Shown here in pieces: positions 10,901 through 24,011 of a stretch of 64,000 bases of DNA. Origin of the DNA: Narthecium ossifragum. Its lineage: Eukaryota > Streptophyta > Magnoliopsida > Dioscoreales > Nartheciaceae. The stretch covers positions 16,906,502 through 16,970,501 of the forward strand of contig OY986972.1 of NCBI GenBank assembly GCA_963920575.1. The letters run 5' to 3'. A model generated the notes under the pieces. That model was not told where the DNA came from. It saw only the letters and a program-made list of their open reading frames with translations, and did not search any database. Position numbers and translations under genes: made by a program. Each line of letters begins with the position of its first letter. Positions within the stretch are counted from its first letter, which is position 1.

Positions 10901-13614
10901 TCATTTTGAAGTAATACCCTGTTTATTAAGATTTGTTTGATAACTAGTTCCGCTGAAAAATTGGATTACATCTTAATACTTATTCTAGATTCTTCTGTTT
11001 ATTTGATAGAGAAGTGATGATCTAAAGCTTCTTATTTAATTTTCTAGCATAAAAGGAACATTTGGTGAATGTTGGAACTTAGAATTGGAGTTTATTTTTT
11101 TATTGCATGTGGCTTGAACTATGTGATCCAGATATTTTTGTATATTGGAAGCCTTTTTCGAACTTCCTAGATGGCTATTTTCATATAGTTGTTTCATGTT
11201 TGTTTAACTTGTATCAAAATTGGCACCTTTACTATGGAATGACTTCAAAATTGAAGATCTTGTCCTCCAGTTGACATGGATGATTGATATTTCTGGAATC
11301 TAGACATGCAACTAGCCCATTTGATTTCTGTTTGTCTGACAACTGCCAATTCTCATCGAATGAAAAGGCAAGAACTATTTCATACCAATTGTCTGCTATA
11401 TATTTCCTTCTATAACTTGGAGATGGAACTGAACTTTTGGAAATCTATCCTATTTAAATATTCACTAAGCTACTCGTGATCTTCTTACAGATAAAACTCT
11501 GTAATAGATATGCCTTTCTTGATGTGTTGTAAACCATAGATCATGTTATTCTCAATCTCGGGGAGATTTCTCATGTAATTTATTTCTAACTCCCTTGAGT
11601 GCTCCTTTTTTACTTTTAACAGGTTTTACTTGATGTAGTTTACGTTTTCAACAAGGTCTCACCTATATCTGAAAAGAAGCATTCTGTAAAGCTTTGTCCT
11701 GCTGGAGTTGAGGTTTCTCTCTATGAACGATAACTTTGTCCTTACTTTCTTCAATCTCAAGGAGAGACGTCTGCATCTGTTTTGTGTATATTTTATTTTT
11801 CCTTAGATCTTGTTTTCATGTCTTGTTTTTTTTTTTGATGAGTTCAGCCATTAGGCTAGTTACAGATTACATGAGTAAATCCAAAACCTCCACGCCATCA
11901 CCACTGAGCCAGGAGAAGCCTGTCCCAGCACGCTTACAGAAGCGGGCAATACTATCCGCACGTACGTTACATGATCTTGGCACGTGAGAAAACAAGATCG
12001 AAGAAAAATCCAAGGCGTAAGACCATATTTCTCTAGCAAGTTGCAGTACATCTGACGACCATGATCTGAATCCGTTGATGATTTGCACAGCCTCCATTGA
12101 ATCTGACTCCACCAAAAGATGCTTGATCCCGCGCGTCCTTGCCTCCTTGAGTGCCATAGCAATGCTCTCCAGTTCTCCCTGTAACACTGTCCCAACCTGA
12201 GTTGTCTTCCTGATGCCCAAACTAGATTCCCACGGCCCATCATACCGACGATGCCAATAGCTGTTTTCATGTCTTGTTGCTAGTGCAGGCATTCAGGGAG
12301 TACTATCCCTCAACTCCCTCAACTGCTGATATTCTTGTTTTAGAATGCACCTGGGAAAAAGATAAGTTTGTGCTGCTTGAGAAGAGAGAGAAAACTGACA
12401 CAATAATGCAAGATACAGATGAAAAGGCTCTTCCTTTGGAAACGCCTATTCAATATGAAACTATAGAGCTTTTTGATGAAGGTGAGTTTTTTGTACCTCT
12501 ATTTCCTGTCACTTTTTATGCACTCTATGCTTTGGGAGAAATCAGTATGTGGGACATGTAATTCAACTTTTGGTTTAAACAAAAGATAACAGGTTATCTA
12601 GGACAAGGGCTCAGACTCATTTGTCTTGCTACTATTGATTGTTTTTGCATAAATGTGAACATGACCTTATTGACCACCAACTTGGACTTATCATCAATCT
12701 CCAAGTAGTACATTATTTGACTTTGTTCGAAGCATCTAAACAGGGAAATATAAGTTAAGGGCTGTATGTTTTTGCCCCAAGCGTGGCTATGCCATATTTG
12801 TTTCTCAAGAAGCTGAAGCTTCACTGTAAGGCAATTCTCTTCTACCAGCAGGTCCTAACTCTGTTTCTTTCATTTTCAAGGAGCATCTGGTAGCTGACTT
12901 TTTGGATAAATCTCTCAATTTTGTTGACAATGTTTCTGTACTTCATTTACTCACTATTTGGGCCAAAGGTCATGAATGCCTGCTATTATGAAATTTTTTT
13001 ACATTCACCATCATTCGAAGATACTTCTCCACTTTAGCTGTCATTATTAATTTGTGCATCTTCTTTCGTCTTCAGGTTAAGAAATATGATTTTCTTTAGT
13101 GGGTTTAATATTAGTACTGTATTGGATTTGGGATATGATTATCTGATACGGCATCGTCTACATTGCAGTCCAACATGCTCATCATAATCTTGGGTCAAAG
13201 AAGATTGCCACAGACTGCCCCATAAAAGATTCTACTCCCCTTGATATGCAACACGCCAGTAGGTCAGCCATAGTGCAATCCAGGACAGCAACCGGTAGCG
13301 TCAATACTGAGGATTCTGAAGACAGAAGTCATCTTGTTGGCCAAAAATTGCATGCAATGAAGTCCCAATCTGGAAGAGATTCAGATGCGCATGTAGTTTC
13401 AGTTTCCTATTCATCTAGGCCTTTGGAACTTGAAAGAGAGTCAAAGAAGGAAGTGGCTTTTGTTCCAATAAGAAAATTGAGCCCCTCCCAAACGAGTGAA
13501 AATGAGGTAAGCAAGAAGAGAAGGTTGGAATCTCCATCGGGAAAAGGCCCTGAAACTATAGATGATTTTGTTAACTTGTTGACCGCTGGAATCACGAAAA
13601 AGAGTCTCTTTTGA
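7971..13614 (+). CDS. NEPRO-like protein (nucleolus and neural progenitor protein family)
   Basis: Eight exons: 7971-8101, 8211-8320, 8416-8491, 10126-10154, 10691-10784, 11623-11712, 12289-12481 and 13169-13614, all GT-AG and phase-compatible, about 390 residues. The N-terminal domain reads LDRVVYKNKNQHRH, VKRDVRLLESAGLGELL, GGKYNYKERLLGIARLLSQ, MTEPMIKAATQISFLL, GFSVMVLALIARLRVLVQQ and EYYPSTP...LECTWEKDKFVLLE. The C-terminal part is low complexity and basic (SKKRRLE), ending TIDDFVNLLTAGITKKSLF. This order matches plant homologues of the NEPRO N-terminal domain family, which is linked to nucleolar RNase P/MRP biology. Exon 1 does not stay in one frame: the start at 7971 leads to NDVEARMR, whereas the conserved LDRVVYKNKN lies in another frame preceded by a stop at 7997-7999. 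A LINE fragment occupies the intron before exon 7. Confidence 0.85.
11811..12278 (-). mobile_element. 5'-truncated LINE 3' end with RNase H domain and 17-bp target duplication
   Basis: The insert is 11828-12261 (434 bp), flanked by an identical 17-base duplication, tgttttcatgtcttgtt, at 11811-11827 and 12262-12278. A T-run at 11826-11836 is the poly(A) tail read from the other strand, next to the duplication as expected for target-primed insertion. The minus strand at 12292-11867 encodes a reverse-transcriptase-associated RNase H (GELESIAMALKEA, HLLVESDSMEAVQIING, FSHVPRSCNVRADSIARF), the C-terminal domain of plant LINE ORF2. It lies in an intron of the NEPRO-like gene, ten bases before the exon at 12289. 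Confidence 0.9.
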
Positions 13615-14556
13615 CTGCATTCACCTCAGTGTTAGACACTTACATAATCAACCACTCTGACACTGCGTGGAGCAGACATGAAGTACATTATTCATACATC
13701 TAAAGGACTTGAGCAGCGGAGAAAGTCACATCGAGCATGATAAGTTTGTCGATGGTATTACGGAGGATGGAGTCATCGACTTGTATTATCATTGATCATG
13801 GAATGGATCCGAAGTTTGCTAACAAGGAGGCTCTCAGTTTTGCTTCCAATTCTGGGGCCTTTCACTTTCCGATGTTCTCATGGTCTAATCTGTTTACGAG
13901 TTTTTGACTACATCCTGTACAAAGCATATGACAGCATCTTGCAACCGTTTTAACTTTCTTATCTTAACCTGGCAACAATAGAATGGTCTGCACTTTCTTG
14001 CTTCTGGTTTAACTGCTATCTCCTATATTTATTCTTTTCACAGATTTAAGTACTCCTTTACCAATCTAAGGATTCTCTTTTGAAGAAGTCAACTGCAAAG
14101 CACTTTGTTGAGTTCTTTACTTCTTGGATTATGCAGAATGTTGTTTGTGTAGTGCTTGTAATCTGGCTTCAAATTTGATGAAATGGCAAGGAAATGTGAA
14201 TTTTTAGAAAATATTGAAGTCCTTCACCAGCAATCTGACCTAGTTACTGGAGATCAATTTGTTTTGACATTTAGGATGTCTTTATTTGTGAAATACCATC
14301 ATAGAATCCCTGCAATCAAATCCTAAACACCTAAATATGAATCAAAAAGTTTGGAAAAGATGATCGTGTGAACTCAAACTTTTATACCAATGATAGAAGA
14401 TAAATGCATCATCATATTGCAGCCACTCCTCATCCACATTTTATCTTCACCTGAAGCATACTATTTTGCATTGCCTTTATACTTACCTACAATTGTATAA
14501 TTGTATGAAGAGATGCTATAAAATGTGATTAGCTGCGAGACACCAAATAAAAGCAA
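13615..14556. other. Intergenic, no gene recognised
   Basis: Probable 3' untranslated and intergenic DNA between the convergent NEPRO-like gene (stop at 13612-13614) and the UBA/PUB gene (stop at 14929). No coding similarity seen. Confidence 0.5.
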
Positions 14557-14691
14557 ACATTACCACTAATGTGGTGGTGCAGCGGTTAAGGCTTGTAACC
14601 TCCTGCCCGAGGTCATCAGTTCAAATCCGAGGGATTTGTGGTTTATATTGATATTTACTCACCCTGAGCTCAATTTTTCATAAATAAAAGA
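14557..14691 (+). mobile_element. tRNA-derived SINE-like element
   Basis: A box-A-like TGGTGCAGCGGTTAAGG at 14573 and a box-B-like GTTCAAATCC about 40 bases later form a tRNA-like polymerase III promoter. An unrelated body and an A-rich end follow (ataaataaaagaaaaaaag). The word aaataaaag occurs before (about 14546) and at the end (about 14683), a possible target duplication. A real tRNA is unlikely: there is no acceptor-stem pairing and no plausible anticodon arm. It lies just beyond the 3' end of the UBA/PUB gene. Exact ends are uncertain. Confidence 0.65.
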
Positions 14692-14928
14692 AAAAAAGCC
14701 AAAATATAGCTTGGCTTTTGGTTGACTCCCATTTCTTGATTTCTGTAAACCATGAACTACAAATACAAGGGGACCAGTAAAAAGGTAGGGCTCAGCAAGA
14801 CTGTAGCAGCAGCACAAGTGATGCATCAGTTCTCCACTCTTTTGAACTCTTTCTCCCTCTCGAGGTTCATCGTTATTTTCCCACATCCAAATTTGGGGTT
14901 TATAATTTGTCAGGAGATGTGCTACAAC

Positions 14929-17900
14929 TCAAAGAACTCCAAAGAAGGGATTAGCTATGGCGGAACTCAGCTCTGACCCAGCTGAATTCAGGATCACCAT
15001 GTCCACCTTGTCCCTTGGCAAAAACAAGACCTCCTCCCCTTCGTTCTTCTCAAATCCGCAAAAGCTCAAGAAACTGAATGCCTCCTTGCAAGCTACCAAC
15101 TCTATCCTGCATGAAGGAAAAGAAGAGTTCGACTGTGAATGATTCAAGAGAGTAGAAGCTATCCAAATTCTACAACTCAGGATAGTTGTGTATCATAACC
15201 TGGAATGCTTGGTTGTTGAGTTTGATCTTCCTGAATTTTTCCTCATCCGGGTTCTTCGCAACATTACCAAGTATGTCAGGAGTGTTTGGAACGCTCGTTT
15301 TACTTTAGCATCGTCATCCTATCATATTCAAAGAGCTCGCTATGAGAGATGCAATTCACTGGAAAATCAATACTATTTTTGGCATTATCAACCAACAAAA
15401 TTGAGACCTCCCTATATCATATGGGTCGACCATGAAGAACAACTTTTTAAGGCCACAAAAATGGAACCAACCTCAAACTTTTGCTAATTAACTTGCCTTG
15501 CACTAGTGGTGCAACCGTTTAACATGTAGCAAGTAGCTACCATTATATATGAGGGCATGCAATTAGTGAAAAGGTAGGTAGATGGCAGAACAAATTGAAC
15601 ATTGGAGCACACAACAGCAAGGGCGTTCATGTGAAAATCATATTCACAAGTCTGCAGAGGAAACGAAGATATATAGCCGGAATACTGACTTTCTGAACTG
15701 ATTGATGTTCACACACATCCAGGTAGAAAGTAGAGGAGCGGGCAGCAAGGATGAAAACTAACCAAACCAATTGACAAATAGAAATACTTGCTTGTTGCAA
15801 TTTTGTTTGCAATACAGGACCAAGGGGGATTTTTTTTATATGCCAAATGGACACTACTTATCAATTAGGTAATAACTGATCATATAAATGAGTTTTATAT
15901 TGTGAACCATAAAATCTACATCATAAACTCATCAAGAGCGCCAATCAGTTTACCTTGTGGTTTTGTAAGCCTCATGTAGATCCAGATTTGCAGGTATTCA
16001 TATTGGTGTAAGATTTGTAAGACTCAAAACATCAATTGTAAGATTTTTAACAATGAAATGTTACACTTTGTGGATTTGATAAATAAATAAAACGTTGGTA
16101 GAGGTTAACCTAAAGCCCACTCATCAAGAGAGCCAATCAGTTTACCTTGTGGTTTTGTTTCAGGGATCGTAAACAGTCTCTCATTCTTTCTGCTTTTGTA
16201 GCAGGTTTCACTGGTAGAAATGTCTGGAAATTGAAAAGATGGTATTGGCGGATTTCACCTCCAAGAAGTACAAGATCGTAGAAGGAATTGATATAGTCAA
16301 GATGATAACATTCAACCTTCTTCTCTTCTACGGGAGGTGTGCTGGGTTTTGGGGCACCAGGGTCTTCAGGTTGCAATCCCAGCTTACGCCTTCTCTCAGC
16401 CTGAAATAGTTTTTATATGGATCAACAAATCTTCACAGTAAAGGCTTTTTGAATGGAGAAAAGAAACGCAGCTTAAAAAACCAAAGGTTGAATCTGATAA
16501 CAACAAAATGCATACATAACTAATAAAGATTGTATTTTTTTTTATATAGCCCATTTGATCAAAGTGCAGACAACATGCAATAACTTAAGGCAATAAAAGA
16601 CCTTATCCTCTTCCAATTTTTGGCGAATTTTCTCTCTTGCTCTTTTCTCTTCATCCTTCTCTGCTTTCCGCAACGCCAATAACCTATAAGAAAATAAACT
16701 AGCATTTCAATCGAACTAAAGAAGCAATTATGCTGATTGATGTCATTATCAAGAAGATCAAAACCATTCCAACAAATATACAACAAACCTTTTTCTCTCA
16801 TTGTCTTCCTCAATTCTCTTTGCTTCTAAAAGTTCTTTGCCAACGCGTATCCTCTTCTACAGTACCCAAAAATGGTAGGCATAACATTTAAATATCTAGA
16901 AGAAACTACTGCATTTGAGCCAATCTTCATGTGAAGGGCATGGTGAATCAGTTTTTGATTAACTGCGTAAAAGAAACATGCCATCTCAATATGAGCGCAA
17001 TTCATTAATAATGAGAACTGTTATTTATCACACTTCTGAACATGCATCCTGAAACATACGGAACTAATACTACATCAATGACTTACCTTTATCCTTGTAA
17101 GCAATATCGCTTCCCAAGGACTCTAAGATGAATACTGTTCACATACAAATTTTACTCATTTTAGACCTTTATCCAACCTGCTGATTACAAAATGTGCAGC
17201 ACCAATTCAACTGCCTATTCCCAAGACCATGAGAATTTACCTCAAGCGATTCTGAAAGCATCATGAAATTAGAACTAAATATTGGAAACATTCTTTCCTA
17301 TAACCTCCAATTCTAAATTCGAGTGATAATGCACAAGGATGGAGGAAGTAATCTATTAGTTGATCCCCAAACTGATAGCATTCGTAATAGAATGCACTTT
17401 GAGCTTCACACACTCAGCTTCAGATGAATGCATAGGAATTACAGGCATCAGCACTCATAGTTGCTGGAGTTTCAATCATAAAACACCAATGCCTTCTTTT
17501 TTCCATGGAACTAAAGGAAATAATGCAGCAGCCAGCAAGTCTAAACAGTCGACTGAGAGAAGCAACAAAATAAACTGGTGATACCTTTTCCCTCTCTCTT
17601 TCCATTCTTCTTTCTTCCTCTTCTTTCTTTTTGCGAGCACGCTCCCTGTGTCCATAACAGTATTAGGAAAATAGATATGAATGTGAAAGTCCTCGTGAAC
17701 ATCTGAAAATGGACGAAGTTGATCTCTCAACTTGTATCAAGGACATTTATGGGTGCATTGACTTTCTTCCTACCAATTGACTGAAAGGGCCGCCTTAGAG
17801 ACATATTTTGTCTCTACCTTTGATCAATAACTCTTCACTATGCATGTAAAAAAGATGGGCACTGAGCATTGTCAGTACATGGGACTACTGGAAGACTGTT

Positions 17901-20900
17901 AACTGTTCTACTGATTTCTTTTATGGAACTTAAGATTTTAAGAATGTTCACAGATAAAAACTATCTTCCAAGGAAAGGCGTTGGGGCATATTAGTGATCG
18001 CTTGCACTCAAAATCTTTCCTCCCATTACATCCTAATAAAATTGTTAGGGAGTAGCCATTATTACTTGCCCCTTATGACCTAATTAAATCACCCTCTGCT
18101 TGCTCATTTGCCTCCTGGCAAGAGCAAAAACAGTCAAACCTAACAAACCAGACCAATGTTTGGCAGTGGGCTTCATGTTTAGACACTATTTAATTCATGG
18201 ATAAGTTCCTACAATGTTTCAAATTAAGTCATTTAGCATCTCACTATGGTTGTGCAGCCTTTGTGTAGCAGGTGCATTTAGGTAGAAATGGATAGAGCAC
18301 ATTGACTCATCAAGACAAACTTAAGAAGAACTACTTAGGCCGAAGTACGATTCTATTTTGAGTCAACAAATCACGAGAATGAGGAGAAAAATATGCAGAA
18401 GGTTTCACAGACCAAAGAAGTTATAAATTTTTGGAGTACCTTTCTTAAAGTTTGTATGTCACACATTAAAAAGCTTAGAACTCCATAACATCATATCTCT
18501 TGTACATAAAATGAGTCATAAACAACTATAACCACGCCAATATTGTGAGTATAAGATGCACTATTTTGACTTTTTATGATGTGATGCTTCTTAACTTTGC
18601 TTTATAAGATGCAGCGATTGCTATGCTGGTTGTCCCATATCGCACAGAATGATATGTATTGTGCCAATAAAATGCTCAAGAGCTTCGTGGCGCTGGCACA
18701 AAGTCGACGCCAATATTGTGAGTATAATATTGCACCATGCGCATATTAATCCTTGGTAAGAAGGATAACATTGTTACATGCTAATTTTCAAAATACTAAT
18801 GACAGATTGAATCTTTCGAAACTACCATACTCTGAAAAGAACGAATGGAGACAAAAGGAACCCACGGATCTTGTGCAGAGGACAGATTAAGAAGGCAATT
18901 AAAAACACAAACCGGAGTTCTTGAGCTTTCATCTTCACTTCCTCTGGAGTCAAAGATGGCTTTGCTGTTTCGACACTAGCATTGACAGGCACCTGGAAGT
19001 CAGACCGAAATAGCAGGATTGAGCTTTCTAACCCAGTAACAGCAGTTGCACTATGAAATGTACCACCATAAACATCTGATAACTTTATATGAAAGCATTT
19101 ACATTAGTATTCAATAACCAGAAAGCATCTAGATAGACATAATCTTTCACAAAGGATAAAGTGCTTTCAAGTGACAAACTCATAGCTTTATTTGGAGTCA
19201 TGCTAGCATGCAGATCAAGCAAACAAGAAACCTTAAATAAGTGGTCAAAGTGCAAAAGCTTTGAGCGTTGTGTCCTTAGTTGAATTGCTGAACTTTGCAC
19301 TTATTTAGATACTGCACTTTTGAATCTACTAAAGAAAGTCAATATTTCAACCAAGTAGCAAAGAAAAAATTGGATTTTATTGGGAAAGTAATGACCATTG
19401 ACCTACATAATGGAAGCAAACAACATCATTGACATGAAGTATCACTATATAAAAAGGTGCTGTACATTGACTGCTATGCAGGCCAACTAGTGAATAAAAG
19501 ATTGATTGTATTGGAAAAGTGTGGAACCTCCCAAAGGGAAGTAAAGTACATCAACAACTTAAAGGAGCGATAAAGAAAATTGTCCATAACCGTAAAAAAA
19601 GAAGAAGAGTATCATACTAGAGGCATCTGATCAATATCTGGATCTTCTTCATGTTCTGAAACCCACGTTATTGCATCTTCAACACTACCGTTACCTGAAA
19701 GGGAAAGCCATTTAAACAACCCAACAAATTAATCATGTTATAATGCTAATAACAAAATACACTACTGAACATTCAGTTGCCAAGATAATGAATATATATG
19801 CTACATTATAGTCAGCAGTTTTGCAAGGGGCCGGAAACTATAAATGGATCAGAATTGGTTTGCAATCTTCTTTTTCAGGACATTTCAGGTTTTTTTACGA
19901 ATCTACTCTATTCTTTTTTTGCTTAAGAACAATCTGTGACGGGTTGATTTTGTTTGCATCAGGTCAGACCAGAAATTGGATCTGACAACTCTAACTTGAA
20001 GTAAGCCCACCATTTGCCCCCCCTACCCTTGTCGCAACCAAGTACTACCCCCAATCACCCTCTCCGTCGTGTTAATGTGATCAACAAACAGAAATCGAAG
20101 GGTTAACGACAAGTATGGATCAACAATCGATGAACCAATGAGCTATGTTGGTTTCCCTTGCCATTGGTTTGCCATTCTGTCCCTTTGCTCTCTTTCCGAA
20201 GAAGCGATATCAGTCACTCGCAGCATCATAGCCTACAGCTGTTGCCACGCCCCAGTAGAGGTAGTGGTTTTTGCTATTGCTTCTACCACCACTGGCTGCA
20301 GATGGGAAAACAGGATAAAAAAGTAAACCTACTATTGTGGGTCTGGTAGCCATCCTCAGAGCTGAATCATTCTTTTAAGTAGCTAGGTTCAATGTCAATC
20401 TAAGGGTATCATTACGAATGGGATTTGCCTGGGGAAAACCAAGGGTTAACATCAACCAAATTCAACTAACCATATTCTTGCACCACTTTTTCATAGGCTC
20501 CCCAAAGGCATGTTCTTCTCAAGTTTCAATTACAGGCATACAATTTCACTCAGGATCCAATTTATATACTTAATGGACTTAGTATGCTGAACTACTTACT
20601 TGGTAACCCATAGTTTTCATTTATTTGTTTTGTAACTAACATTCTTTGGAAAATCTTTTTTGTTATCTAGTATTTCATTTTCAGTACAAAACACCGAAAC
20701 AGAAAACATTCAGGCTAAACCCGAGGTTGCCAACCTGCCGAAAAAGTTTAGAACGAAGTGGTATAGTATTTCACAACCATTGGCATGCAGACACCATTCA
20801 GACACCAATTTTAACAAACAGAAGTGATGTACTCATAAAGTCTACATAAGGATCAACGCCTAACTGCATTTATCAGTGCATTACGTTTATGGTTGTGGGT

Positions 20901-23900
20901 GAAAGGAAAATAGTAGCATCTCTCCCATGTTCTCACAAAGACTAATCTAAGTTGGAAAATAGTATTCAAGGACACACACAAAAGTGTAATATATGGACAC
21001 ATGTACAAGAGTCCAATAGATCAAGAGTGAAACTATCCCATGCAGGAAACTTCTCCATCCTATACATGTCATGGAAAATGAGCAGATAGTTCTGTTGAGC
21101 ATTATTGCATGCAAGTTCTAAACAATAACATTCAGCAACTATGATGAACCACACTTACAGAATAGAACTTGGAAAAAAATTTCACGTTTAGAGCAAGTTG
21201 ATAACAATGTCATTCCTACACTTGTTTAGCAAGCCAAATTCACGATCATGATGATAAATAAGCATTATTTCCCTCGTATGCAGTATCATCCCTTCTTTTT
21301 TGTGCAGACTTTCAAGAATAATTCATTTCCCCCATTAATCCCGAACAAGGCGATCATATCAAATTTGTAGGAAAGCAACACCAAGGATTCTCACTACCTT
21401 GAATAACTCTAGGAGCTTCAAATTAATGAAGTTTTGGCCCTGTCCCAGCAAAAGGATACTCAAAGAAAATAAATATGGATTAAACCGAAGAATACCATGC
21501 TAGCAGGATTATAAGATATCGAGCATAATACTCCAAAAGTATGGACGGATAATTGATGTACTTAATAAGCAAAATGAGAACTGCAGCCATGAATATAAAA
21601 CGAATGGAACGTACCAGAATAATAGAGGGCTCTTGTTGCACGAGCAGCTGAAAATCCCATTGACTCTAGTTCCCCAAGCAGTTTTTTACCAACCTCTGGG
21701 ATAGTCATCTCTGTTGATAATAATTAAAAAAAGAACATGATACTACCACATTACAATAACAAAATCAAATTATCTAACGATTTGATGAACACGAAAGCAT
21801 GCAACAAGGATAACCGACAGTCAAAGCGAGACAAAGTTTGCACATGCCTCGAAGAAAGTTAAATATTTACTGAAATATTCTTAAAAAAAGGAGTAATGAC
21901 TGCCAGAAAGTTGACTAAGTGAACAAATGATTACCAAATTGAACAATATGAACTAAGAATCATGTAATGATTCATGGACATTAAAGCATGTAACAAGGGT
22001 ACTAAAGAGTCAAAGCAAGACATGTTTTGCTCATACCACTAAAGTATAGCACAAAAGATATGTAAGTAGCTACAAAGGGTATTGGTAAGAAGGGTCCATG
22101 AAATCAACAAGGCAAATACTATAAATGGGATATATTGAATTACGAAGAATGATTGTTTAAATTTGTGATTGATGGCCACAAAACCTACCTCTTCATTCAG
22201 AAAAGCTGATTGCTTTCCTTTGAGGATTTTGTGCTGATGTCGAATCCTACACAAGATTATTGCCGTAACACAACAGAATTTAAGAACTAGGTCTTCTTAC
22301 GTCCATCAAGCGTCCCTCAACCAACTAAGGGAGCTCAAAATAGACAATTCTAGAAGCAACTAAGTAAATAGATACTTACGAACATAGAGGAGGCAGGAAC
22401 ATGTAGTTGGTCACGTCTAGTGTGTAGAAGCATATGTGGGGTTCTTGACTTTACAAAAGGTCAACATGTTTGATTGGCCCTATTGTATGTCCGAAAAGTA
22501 TTGCCGACAAATCTCAGGAGGGATTATTGCACTGAAAAGTTGGCCCTTTAATTACCATTGGTGAAGATATATAGTGTCTTGGCTATTACCATCACTAACT
22601 TTTCCCATCAGAGTTGAGACTTAAGAGTGCAGTATAGAGATTTACCCACTGCTGGTGCAAGTATGCGCATCTGCCGTTTCTTATGTTTGTTAAGAGAGTA
22701 GGGGAGTTTTTGGTAATGCAAAGCCAAGATAATTTATAGTTAGTTAACCCATATATGAAGAAACACCGTTGTTAGCCTCCTTGTACCCTACAGTAGCTCA
22801 TTCTGCTTCCATGTTGAGAGAATGAATAAAGTACGATCTCATTGACTCCATCCAACAATTATCTAATCGATATGATGTTGAAGTCTACTGTCATCACAAC
22901 AGTCCATACACCAAAAACCAGCCATAGTGCAACACAATCAATCTAAAAAGGAAGTAACCAATAATCCATAAATCCCAACCAACGTCACCAATTTATGACC
23001 ATCAAGAAAAGACAATCACAAAGAAAGCACTCTCAAATTAGAGACCAAGCCACATATGAAAGGAGCAATTCACATGTGAAGAGCGTTGAAGGTTTACCTT
23101 CAGATTGGCTACTTTCAGCAGTGGCACTCTCCCCCGACTCGACTACAGGTTTGGAGCCTCTAAATCGATGGGCGTTGCAGCCTCCATGGTCTTGTCAGCA
23201 AATTCAGTATGCCCAGTTCTCTTTGTATGCAAATCAGTTTCCTTCATACATCAAATCCACCACAAGTTTCAATGGGATTTTGGACCAAGTCCAGCCAAAC
23301 CGTTCCAAATTACAACCAAATCGCCAGACACATACAACAACAAGGGAAAACGCCATAATTTCTCCCCAAAACCACCGAATGTGTCAATAAAAACACAAAT
23401 CCCACTGTCCCAGAATAAGAAAACATGATTACGAAAGATTCCACCCGCAATATCAACCAGCACGAAGAAAAAGGGAACAAGAAGGGCTGAACAATTTTAG
23501 TTCTTGAAAACCATCTCAAATTTCAATCAAATCCACAAAACCCATCACAAAGAAGCAAAAACCCCAGCCGCCCAAACCAAATCTAAGAAACCAACTAACA
23601 AAAAGAAGACCACCCACATCCTCATCAAATTCACCCGATCGACCAACTAAAAAAAATAAAAATCAAGAAGTTGCGATTTTGAAACCCAATCCACAAGATG
23701 ACAAGACCCACAATCCTCAGATCCAAGAAAGGGAACAAAAAACGAAAAAAAGAAGCAATCTTCATGGGACAATCTCGTACGGTTTTAGATCGGCATGGCT
23801 TCCCACAAGTAGCGCAGACGAGGCTGAGGACTGCCTCGGTGGACTCCGAGAAGTTGGCATGGGAGGTGAGCTCGGCGTGCTCCTGCGCCTCCTCCACGCT

Positions 23901-23948
23901 CTTCAGGAGAGCCCCACAGTCGCCGCACCGCAGCGAGAGCCCCGCCAT
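14929..23948 (-). CDS. C2H2 zinc finger / UBA / PUB domain protein (probable CDC48/p97 adaptor)
   Basis: Twelve exons: 23948-23781, 23241-23098, 21710-21615, 19694-19618, 18992-18912, 17645-17585, 16856-16789, 16683-16602, 16400-16317, 16223-16146, 15318-15200 and 15106-14929, about 413 residues once small indels are allowed for. Residues 1-85 carry two short zinc-binding motifs ([10 protein letters not shown]...HAELTSH and VCATCGKPC...HTKRTGH). Residues 105-163 are a UBA domain ([40 protein letters not shown]). Residues 170-300 form a charged coiled coil. Residues 315-413 are a PUB domain ([47 protein letters not shown]) ending NPFFGVL. PUB domains bind the C-terminus of CDC48/p97 and UBA binds ubiquitin, so a role in ubiquitin-dependent protein handling is inferred. 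The architecture matches Arabidopsis AT1G04850. Four indels break the frame: near 23150 (-1), 18960 (+1), 15270 (-1) and 15061 (+1). Confidence 0.88.
15927..16159. repeat. Duplicated 40-bp splice-donor segment of exon 10
   Basis: Positions 15927-15966 and 16120-16159 match over 40 bases with one mismatch. The second copy contains the 3' end of exon 10 of the UBA/PUB gene and its GTAAAC donor (minus strand). The first copy lies in the following intron and repeats the exon end with an identical donor. Confidence 0.8.
18534..18727. repeat. 21-bp direct repeat flanking 152 bp in an intron
   Basis: The same 21-base word (starts acgccaatattg, ends gagtataa) occurs at 18534-18554 and 18707-18727 in intron 5 of the UBA/PUB gene. 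The 152 bp between the copies have no recognised ends. This could be a target duplication around a small insertion or a simple segmental duplication. Confidence 0.55.
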
Positions 23949-24011
23949 TGGAGAGAGAAAGCTTCGAGATCTATCGATTGCTCTCTTTCGCTTGCCCGCT
24001 CGCGCTGGGAG

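Noticed and set aside
14566..14640. tRNA gene
   Set aside because: Box A and box B are present but the acceptor stem and anticodon loop do not form, and the sequence runs into a SINE-like body with an A-rich tail.
17095..17130. Additional micro-exon in the UBA/PUB gene
   Set aside because: A donor-like site follows a short open stretch, but the neighbouring exons already join in phase and the family shows no residues there.
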